Below are positions 1-4,430 of a stretch of 8,324 bases of DNA, piece after piece (the first letter of the stretch is position 1; every line of letters starts with the position of its first letter). The DNA is from Gemmatimonadales bacterium. Lineage in GTDB: Bacteria; Gemmatimonadota; Gemmatimonadetes; Palauibacterales; Palauibacteraceae. The translations under genes were made by a program, and so were the position numbers. The notes below the pieces were generated by a model. It was not told the origin of the DNA. It saw nothing but the letters and a program-made list of their open reading frames with translations, and did not search any database. Location of the stretch: the NCBI GenBank assembly GCA_030636765.1, contig DAOVWI010000089.1, positions 1 through 8,324 on the forward strand, written 5' to 3'.

Positions 1-541
1 CGCGCGCCTCCTCCGTGCCGACCGGCTGCTGGGCGAACGTGCTGGCCACCATGCTCTGCCACCCGGTCCACGTGGGGCTCACGTTCCACAGATCCATTCG
101 GCAGGAGCGCCGGGCCGCAGACGCCGCGAGCCGGTCGAGGGCGTACGCGTACGGGATGGCAGCCTCGTTGCCCTCCAGCGTCGCCGGGTCGATGGCCCCG
201 AGCTCTTCGAGCCAGGCGTCCTCGCGCTCGTGCCACTCGGCCAGGCCCTCGACGCTCCGGTCCCCCAGTCGGTCGAAGGGGACGTTCGGATACCCGACCT
301 CGTACGCCTCCTCCGGGAACTGGTGGTAGTAGCCGTCCACGTACTCATCGGCGATCACCACGGTGCGGGCGACGGGGTCTCCCGCACCGGAGGCGCCGGA
401 CGTGTCGCCGCCGCCTCGCTCGGCCCGCTCTCCGCAACCGCCCGCGAGGAACGTCGAGGAGAGAAGCGCGAGCGCCAGGGCGGCCGGCCGACTGCCGCCG
501 ACCGTCGGGAGTCTGCCGCTGCGTGCCGGCCGATGCCTCAT
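1..541 (-). CDS. DUF885 family lipoprotein, N-terminal part (cut by window edge)
   Basis: This reading frame is open to the left edge, so only about 180 N-terminal residues are visible. It starts at an ATG that overlaps the TGA of the upstream propeller gene in an ATGA, which suggests translational coupling. A positively charged N-terminus and a hydrophobic stretch lead to LAGGC at residue 36, a near-canonical lipobox, followed by a Gly/Ser/Asp-rich linker, so an envelope lipoprotein is likely. The mature part (DEYVDGYYHQFPEEAYEVG, then LEELGAIDPATLEG) has the layout of the N-terminus of DUF885 proteins, which belong to the peptidase MA clan and are thought to be zinc peptidase-like. The HExxPGH region would lie outside the window, so activity cannot be judged. 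It is clearly diverged from the complete DUF885 gene at 4431-6167. I am fairly sure of the family and unsure of the substrate. Confidence 0.8.
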   Translation of the reverse strand, partial: MRHRPARSGRLPTVGGSRPAALALALLSSTFLAGGCGERAERGGGDTSGASGAGDPVARTVVIADEYVDGYYHQFPEEAYEVGYPNVPFDRLGDRSVEGLAEWHEREDAWLEELGAIDPATLEGNEAAIPYAYALDRLAASAARRSCRMDLWNVSPTWTGWQSMVASTFAQQPVGTEEAR

Positions 542-2454
542 GGATTCAGTACCCAAAAGATCGCCTTGTAGCTGAAGACGGTGAACGCGATCCACTCCCC
601 ATTGGGAGAGTATGCGGGGTGTGCCTTGTCGGTGGGGTCGGACGTCACCTGCTGCGGCTCGCCGCCCGACATCGGAACGCGGAACACCTGCAGGTGTCCG
701 TCCGGCGCCGGGGCGATGTAGGCCGCCCACTGAAAATCGGGCGACACGCTGATGCCCGAGAAGAGCTGGTCGCTCCGGTACTCGTAGATCTTGCGCGGCG
801 GGCCGCCATCCAGAGCCACGACGTAGATCGCCTTCGTGCCGCTCCCGTCATCCCATTCGAACGCCAGCTCCTGGCTGTCGGGCGACCACTCGGCGATCGA
901 CCCGGCGCCGACCAGGCCGCCGAGCGGGATCTCACGTTGGGAGACGGTGACCTCTCCCGATTCCTGATCGACGCCGATGACATAGAGGACGCCCTGGCGC
1001 GCGTTGTCCCGCTCTATGAAGCTCGGGAAGACGATCCAGCGGCCGTCGGGCGACCAGCGTGGCCAGCCGGTTTCGTGCCCGTCACTGGAGATCCTGCGCG
1101 CCTTCTCCGAACCGTCGGCCGGCTGGAGCCAGATGTCGTCCGAGCCTTCCGCATGCGAGTGGAGGACGATCCACTTCCCGTTCGGCGACCAGTGCATGCC
1201 CTGGTCCTCGGATTGGGAAGCGCGGACGACCCTCCCCGGCTTGTCCTCCGGCAGCGAGCCATCGAGCGTGATGTATCCAAGGTGCTGGGCGATGTCCGGG
1301 TAGTTCAGGTCGTCCAGGACGCGTCGCCAGCTGCCGAACGTGAAGCCGATGCGAGAGCCGCTCCCGTCCCAGGACGGTGTCTCGGACTGGAATGTAGTGA
1401 TCGCGAGGCTCATGCCACCGGCCGCCGGCACCATGGCGATGTGCGCGCGGTAGTCCTGCGTCTTGAAAAGAATCCGGCCGTTGCGTGACACCGAGGGCGC
1501 GTACGTGTCGCGGGTGAAACGGGTGAGCTGGTCCTGTCTCGGGTTGGCTCCGCTCCCCGGCACGCCATGCACCCACAGGTCCAGCGTCCCCAGTTCGTTG
1601 GGAGCGGCGTAGTAGAGGCGGCGGCCGTCACCGGAAAAGGCGAACGGTCCGTACGCGACGGGCGAGAAGCCACCGGTCGCGGCTCCGCCGCAGCTGAATT
1701 CCATCTGCGGGTGGAGGTCCCGATTCTCCTTGGACAGGCAGGCGATGTCGCTTCCGCCGCCCCGAAACGCCGGAAAGCGGAATCGCCGGTCGATCTGCCG
1801 CACCTCGGCGTGGGAGCCATCGGGGTCGAACAGCCACACGTGGGAGCTCTCGCCCTTGTGCACGATGCCCGCCACACGCCCGCTCGACGACCAGGTGAGC
1901 TCGTCCAGCTCCTCGACCTTGACGCTGAAGGGCCGATCCACGAAGCCGACCGCATCCGGCTTGCCCGCTACTCGCAGGCTGGCGCGGCCACCTCGCGTCT
2001 GCAGCTTCATCCCTTCCGGCCAGAGCGGCCGGCGCTCGCCGGACTGGATGTCGAAGACGAGCCAGCGGCTCTCGCCACGGTTGAAGCTCCGCTCCCGGGC
2101 CGCCACGTGGCGGCTGTCCGGGAGCCACTGGAGGTCCGTGAATTGTCCCTCCGCTCGGGCGAGGTCTCTGATCGGCCCGCCGTCGATCCGCTGGATGCCC
2201 AGCCGGCGACCGGCGGCGAAGGCCAGCCACACGCCGTCCGGAGAGATGACGCCCAGCGGATCGCGGTACGCGACGGGGCCGAGCTGACGCACCGTGCCTA
2301 CGTACTGCAAGCGGGCCGTCACCTCGGGGGGCGCCCGCCCGCGTCCCTGCGCGGCGACCTCGCCCGCCGCGATCAACTGGAAGCAGACGACCCCGATCGC
2401 CACGATGGGCGGAACGAGGCTCCGAGGGGTGGTTTCCAGCCGTCGAATCGTCAT
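538..2454 (-). CDS. Secreted TolB-like PD40 beta-propeller protein
   Basis: The 638-aa product has an N-terminal signal peptide (about residues 1-36, ending GEVAAQ). The rest is made of PD40/WD40-like blades. Nine S-P-D-G-x-W-[IL]-x-F type motifs are visible near residues 70, 274, 323, 364, 423, 468, 524, 571 and 616, for example SPDGRWIVFP at 468. Such propellers occur in TolB and in the N-terminal halves of prolyl oligopeptidase-type enzymes. No alpha/beta-hydrolase GxSxG domain follows here, so a binding or scaffold role in the periplasm is more likely than catalysis. The ATG at 2454 was chosen because a signal peptide follows at once; the frame stays open upstream to 2739, but that extension is low in hydrophobicity and would run across the divergent promoter region. 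No clear Shine-Dalgarno site is seen. The stop overlaps the next gene, a DUF885 lipoprotein, and the pair probably acts together. Ligand unknown. Confidence 0.85.
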   Translation of the reverse strand: MTIRRLETTPRSLVPPIVAIGVVCFQLIAAGEVAAQGRGRAPPEVTARLQYVGTVRQLGPVAYRDPLGVISPDGVWLAFAAGRRLGIQRIDGGPIRDLARAEGQFTDLQWLPDSRHVAARERSFNRGESRWLVFDIQSGERRPLWPEGMKLQTRGGRASLRVAGKPDAVGFVDRPFSVKVEELDELTWSSSGRVAGIVHKGESSHVWLFDPDGSHAEVRQIDRRFRFPAFRGGGSDIACLSKENRDLHPQMEFSCGGAATGGFSPVAYGPFAFSGDGRRLYYAAPNELGTLDLWVHGVPGSGANPRQDQLTRFTRDTYAPSVSRNGRILFKTQDYRAHIAMVPAAGGMSLAITTFQSETPSWDGSGSRIGFTFGSWRRVLDDLNYPDIAQHLGYITLDGSLPEDKPGRVVRASQSEDQGMHWSPNGKWIVLHSHAEGSDDIWLQPADGSEKARRISSDGHETGWPRWSPDGRWIVFPSFIERDNARQGVLYVIGVDQESGEVTVSQREIPLGGLVGAGSIAEWSPDSQELAFEWDDGSGTKAIYVVALDGGPPRKIYEYRSDQLFSGISVSPDFQWAAYIAPAPDGHLQVFRVPMSGGEPQQVTSDPTDKAHPAYSPNGEWIAFTVFSYKAIFWVLNP

Positions 2455-2455
2455 G

Positions 2456-2469
2456 CGGCAAACTTGCCG
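2456..2469. promoter_or_regulatory. 14-bp palindrome just upstream of the propeller gene start
   Basis: CGGCAA-AC-TTGCCG is a perfect 6-bp inverted repeat with a 2-bp centre. It ends 2 bases from the ATG of the minus-strand propeller gene, where a Shine-Dalgarno site would be expected but is not seen. It could be an operator half-site pair or a small hairpin that masks the start. A chance palindrome in GC-rich DNA is also possible. Confidence 0.3.
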
Positions 2470-2492
2470 ACCCGTGGCCGCGGAGCAAGCAT

Positions 2493-2523
2493 TTGACGAA
2501 TTCGGCGTTCGTGCCGTTATACG
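2493..2523 (+). promoter_or_regulatory. Candidate sigma70-type promoter for the sigma/anti-sigma operon
   Basis: TTGACG at 2493-2498 is followed, after 18 or 19 bases, by TTATAC (2517-2522) or TATACG (2518-2523). The -35 box matches the housekeeping consensus at 5 of 6 positions; the spacing is slightly long. It lies about 60 bases before the first gene of the rightward operon. No ECF-type GAAC/CGTC pair was found in this gap. The operon may therefore be transcribed by the housekeeping sigma rather than by its own product. Confidence 0.4.
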
Positions 2524-2559
2524 TGTGAGTTGGATGGGTAGGGCCGTGGGCCCCGCCAA

Positions 2560-2575
2560 GCTAACGTTGCTAACG
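2560..2575 (+). repeat. Short direct repeat GCTAACG x2
   Basis: GCTAACG occurs at 2560-2566 and 2569-2575, 9 bases apart start to start, between the candidate promoter and the ribosome binding site of the small membrane protein gene. A short GGGCC/GGCCC stem (2541-2553) lies just before it. These could be part of a leader or a regulator site, but both are short enough to be chance. Confidence 0.2.
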
Positions 2576-2576
2576 C

Positions 2577-2581
2577 GGAGG
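2577..2581 (+). promoter_or_regulatory. Ribosome binding site of the small membrane protein gene
   Basis: GGAGG lies 5 bases before the ATG at 2587 and only 2 bases before the ATG at 2584. The spacing favours 2587. It is the strongest translation signal upstream of the sigma factor gene and supports the small frame being real. Confidence 0.6.
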
Positions 2582-2586
2582 CGATG

Positions 2587-2721
2587 ATGTCGTTGACCGT
2601 ACGAACGGCCCTGAGCGTGCTCAGGGATGCCGTTTTCCTTGGCGCCATTTCCATCGGCGTACCGATTGTGCTGCTGGGCTATCTGAGCGTAGTACTCACG
2701 AGCGTGGGCTCCCCGGCCTGA
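2587..2721 (+). CDS. Small single-helix membrane protein upstream of the sigma factor
   Basis: This 44-aa frame (45 aa if the preceding ATG at 2584 is used) has a GGAGG site at proper distance. It begins MSLTVRTALSVLRD and continues into a hydrophobic helix of about 25 residues (AVFLGAISIGVPIVLLGYL and following), ending with a short polar tail. It is probably an inner-membrane protein with one transmembrane segment. Its TGA is 2 bases before the ATG of the sigma gene, which has no Shine-Dalgarno site of its own. Translation of this small gene is therefore likely to drive sigma translation, either as a leader cistron or as a true partner. About three quarters of its codons end in G or C, which fits coding sequence here. 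No family recognised. It could be only a coupling leader, but the clean hydrophobic helix argues for a product. Confidence 0.6.
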   Translation: MSLTVRTALSVLRDAVFLGAISIGVPIVLLGYLSVVLTSVGSPA

Positions 2722-2723
2722 CG

Positions 2724-3344
2724 ATGCCGGGCACGACACCCGCGGCTCGTGCCCTGCACGGGCCGGTCAGGGCACACGCACCTGACACGATCGAGAGTCG
2801 GGAGGGGGCCAGGATCGCGCCACCAAAAGGCGTCGAAGGGTGGATCGGCCGCTACGGGGCCGAGCTGAGAAGACACCTGACGAGGATGCTGTCGAGCGAA
2901 GCGGACGTGGATGATCTGCTCCAGGAAGTGTGGGTCACCGCGATTCGCCGGCCGCCCGACACGGGGCCGGGCTCGAACGTTCGGGCCTGGCTTTACCGGG
3001 TGGCCACGAACGCCGCCCTGGATTGTCTTTCGAAGGACCGCCGCCGGTGCTGCGCCCTGGACGGGCGGCTCACCCAACTGCTCCCAGAACGGACCGCGAC
3101 TCCCGGCGACGGCCTGGACGGTCTCAGTGAGGCGGGCCGTGAGCGTGTTCGCGAGAAGGTGGCGCTTCTGCCTCGGAAGCAGCGGGAAGCGGTATGGCTT
3201 CGCTGGGTGGAGGGGCAGGACTACGCGACGATCGCCGAGCGGCTCGACTGCTCGCAGGCGAGCGCCCGGGCGAACGTCTACAACGGACTCAAGCGGCTTC
3301 GCAGTGAGCTGTTCGAAATCTGGAGGAAGGAGAACGAGCGATGA
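2724..3344 (+). CDS. ECF-type (sigma70 family group 4) RNA polymerase sigma factor
   Basis: The product is 206 aa. Region 2 spans about residues 40-108, with the core-binding helix DVDDLLQEVW at 61-70 and NVRAWLYRVATNAALD at 85-100. Region 4 spans about 143-196, with the helix-turn-helix in DYATIAERLDCSQASARANV (166-185) and a following NGLKRLRSEL. There is no region 3, as is usual for ECF factors. The N-terminal tail of about 38 residues before region 2 is longer than usual, but no in-frame ATG, GTG or TTG occurs in it after 2724, so this start is the only reasonable one. There is no Shine-Dalgarno site; the start is 2 bases after the stop of the small membrane protein gene. The downstream gene overlaps by ATGA and begins with an anti-sigma domain, the classical sigma/anti-sigma pair. 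It should direct RNA polymerase to a stress regulon when released. The ECF group cannot be assigned from sequence reading alone. Confidence 0.93.
   Translation: MPGTTPAARALHGPVRAHAPDTIESREGARIAPPKGVEGWIGRYGAELRRHLTRMLSSEADVDDLLQEVWVTAIRRPPDTGPGSNVRAWLYRVATNAALDCLSKDRRRCCALDGRLTQLLPERTATPGDGLDGLSEAGRERVREKVALLPRKQREAVWLRWVEGQDYATIAERLDCSQASARANVYNGLKRLRSELFEIWRKENER
3322..3332 (+). promoter_or_regulatory. Strong ribosome binding site of the anti-sigma/alkyltransferase gene
   Basis: GGAGGAAGGAG lies within the end of the sigma gene, its last GGAG 8 bases before the ATG at 3341. The contrast with the missing site of the sigma gene suggests that the anti-sigma protein is made in equal or greater amounts than sigma. 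Confidence 0.65.
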
Positions 3345-4042
3345 TCGGCGAGGCTTACGTATGCAACGAGGACGACGTTCTCGCCTACCTGGCCGGCGAG
3401 CTCGAGTGCGAGGACGACCTCGAGATGTCCGTGCACTTGGCCGAGTGCGGCGAGTGCCGCGATTGGGCGGCCGACTTCAGGGCGCTGGACCGGGTGATCC
3501 CCGCGTGCTGCAAGGACGAGGCGATCCACTGGCACTCGTTCGCGAGCCCGTTTGGGACGATGTATGCGGCTGCCACCGGCAAGGGCGTGGCGCGCATCAC
3601 GTGGCGGGAGCTGGGGGAAGAAGGGTTCGTGAGGGAGCTCGAGAGCAGCTTCCCCTGCCGCCCGGTGGTGCGGGACCCGGAGGCCCTGGCGGACGTGGAG
3701 CGGGAAATGACCCAGTACTTTCGTGGCGAGCGCACGGAGTTTGACATGGAGGTGGACCTGAGCACGCTCACCGAGTTCGAGCGCGACGTGCTCGCGGAGC
3801 TGACCGAGGCGATCAAGTTCGGCCAGGTCCTTCCGTACTCCGAGCTGGCTCGGCGGATCGGGAAGCCGAAGGCCGCACGGGCGGTTGGGAACGCCGTCGG
3901 GGCGAACCCGGTGCCGATCGTGGTTCCCTGTCACCGGGTGGTGCGGCTGGACGGCGGTCTCGGCGGGTACGGTGGGGGCGTGGAGTACAAGGAACGCCTT
4001 CTGGAGATCGAGGGAAGGGCGGATCTGCTGAGAGCGAGCTGA
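3341..4042 (+). CDS. Anti-sigma zinc-finger (ZAS) domain fused to O6-alkylguanine-DNA alkyltransferase (Ogt/MGMT)
   Basis: The 233-aa protein has two parts. Residues 1-50 look like the zinc-binding anti-sigma fold: C8, then LAYLAGEL (14-21), then H32-x3-C36-x2-C39, giving the complete C/H/C/C ligand set seen in RsrA-type anti-sigma factors. Residues about 66-230 form a full alkyltransferase: the N-terminal half starts at SPFGTMYAA (69-77) and the DNA-binding half at LTEFERDVLAEL (143-154). Conserved residues are Y166, the DNA-intercalating R180 (RAVGNA), N189, the nucleophile C197 in PCHR, H198, GGYGGG (208-213) and E224 (LLEIEG). They match human Y114, R128, N137, C145, H146 and E172. The predicted reaction is irreversible transfer of an alkyl group from O6-alkylguanine to C197. 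Extra cysteines C23, C56 and C57 lie in the sensor domain and linker. There is no transmembrane helix, so it acts in the cytoplasm. The ATGA overlap with the sigma gene indicates a cognate pair. Both domain calls are strong; that alkylation controls sigma release is inference. Confidence 0.92.
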   Translation: MIGEAYVCNEDDVLAYLAGELECEDDLEMSVHLAECGECRDWAADFRALDRVIPACCKDEAIHWHSFASPFGTMYAAATGKGVARITWRELGEEGFVRELESSFPCRPVVRDPEALADVEREMTQYFRGERTEFDMEVDLSTLTEFERDVLAELTEAIKFGQVLPYSELARRIGKPKAARAVGNAVGANPVPIVVPCHRVVRLDGGLGGYGGGVEYKERLLEIEGRADLLRAS

Positions 4043-4057
4043 CGGGCCGGAGGGCTC

Positions 4058-4114
4058 GGCGCCGGCGGGTCGGGTGGCGGCGATCCGATGCTCTGACGTG
4101 CCGGGCGCCGGCGG
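4058..4114 (+). terminator. GC-rich repeat/stem-loop after the sigma operon (possible terminator)
   Basis: GGCGCCGGCGG is present twice, at 4058-4068 and 4104-4114. Because its core CGCCGGCG is palindromic, the two copies can pair as a GC stem of at least 7 bp with a loop of about 38 bases, or each can fold on itself. No U-rich tract follows, so an intrinsic terminator is only a guess. It starts 15 bases after the alkyltransferase gene ends and would separate that operon from the next small gene. Confidence 0.3.
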
Positions 4115-4130
4115 TCGCGCCAGAGCCCCG

Positions 4131-4157
4131 TGAAACCATTTGGCCGGTTCATGCGTC
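4131..4157 (+). promoter_or_regulatory. ECF-type promoter-like motif before the second small membrane protein gene
   Basis: TGAAAC at 4131-4136 and CGTC at 4154-4157 are separated by 17 bases. Known ECF promoters have a GAAC-type -35 and a CGTC/CGTA-type -10 about 16-17 bases apart; the Bacillus sigmaM and sigmaW consensus is TGAAAC-N16-CGT(C/A). Transcription would start near 4165, leaving a leader of nearly 50 bases before the ATG at 4212. It is a good candidate target of the sigma factor encoded just upstream. Confidence 0.4.
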
Positions 4158-4199
4158 TTACTAAGCAGAGGAAAGTAGAAGGGGTTGGTGGAAGGGTTG

Positions 4200-4205
4200 A
4201 GGAGG
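4200..4205 (+). promoter_or_regulatory. Perfect AGGAGG ribosome binding site
   Basis: AGGAGG is placed 6 bases before the ATG at 4212, optimal spacing. It decides the start of the small gene against the in-frame ATG at 4185, which lies upstream of the site. Confidence 0.7.
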
Positions 4206-4211
4206 AAGACG

Positions 4212-4385
4212 ATGATGATCAAGAAGACTCGGAGGATCGACAACGTGGAAACGCCCATAGATTCGCGAGGCGACGCTTTCCCGGCGCTCATTCCTCGCCC
4301 GGACGTGCGAGCCTACGCGGTAACCAGCGTCGTGGTCGCCTTTTTGCTGACGGTCTTCACGATGGTCCTGCCCGCAGCCGCCTGA
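4212..4385 (+). CDS. Small membrane protein with a C-terminal transmembrane helix
   Basis: The predicted protein is 57 aa. It begins with a basic stretch (MMIKKTRRIDN), has a polar middle with several prolines, and ends in a hydrophobic helix at about residues 35-57 (AYAVTSVVVAFLLTVFTMVL, then PAAA). The topology is that of a tail-anchored or single-pass inner-membrane protein with its basic N-terminus in the cytoplasm. A perfect AGGAGG site fixes the start. An ECF-like promoter motif lies about 55-80 bases upstream, so it may belong to the regulon of the adjacent sigma factor. The gene ends inside a 26-base tandem repeat and converges with the DUF885 gene. No family recognised, and no sequence similarity to the other small membrane protein at 2587-2721 is evident. 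Confidence 0.6.
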   Translation: MMIKKTRRIDNVETPIDSRGDAFPALIPRPDVRAYAVTSVVVAFLLTVFTMVLPAAA

Positions 4386-4430
4386 GGGACGCAAGAGCCC
4401 CGGGCGCCTGAGGGACGCAAGAACCCCGGG
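4379..4430. repeat. 26-bp tandem repeat, two copies, between convergent genes
   Basis: Two copies (4379-4404 and 4405-4430) differ at one position (G at 4397, A at 4423). The first copy contains the stop codon of the small membrane protein gene, and the second ends one base before the stop codon of the DUF885 gene on the other strand. Each copy ends in CCCCGGG. AGCCCCGGG (4396-4404) and CCCCGGGCT (4424-4432) can pair over 9 bp with one mismatch, so the array could act as a bidirectional terminator for the convergent genes. There is no U-tract. Confidence 0.75.

Noticed and set aside
523..1488. 321-codon plus-strand open frame antisense to the propeller gene
   Set aside because: The minus strand carries regularly spaced PD40 motifs in this stretch; the plus-strand product has no recognisable domain or start signal.
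1567..2496. 309-codon plus-strand open frame antisense to the propeller gene
   Set aside because: Same reasoning: shadow of a clearly coding minus-strand gene, and no ribosome binding site.
2455..2739. N-terminal extension of the propeller protein by 95 residues
   Set aside because: It would place the signal peptide internally and would run antisense through the divergent promoter region and the small membrane protein gene.
3278..4291. 337-codon minus-strand open frame across the alkyltransferase gene
   Set aside because: Its hydrophobic start is the antisense of the small membrane protein gene, and the rest is antisense to a protein with strongly conserved alkyltransferase motifs.
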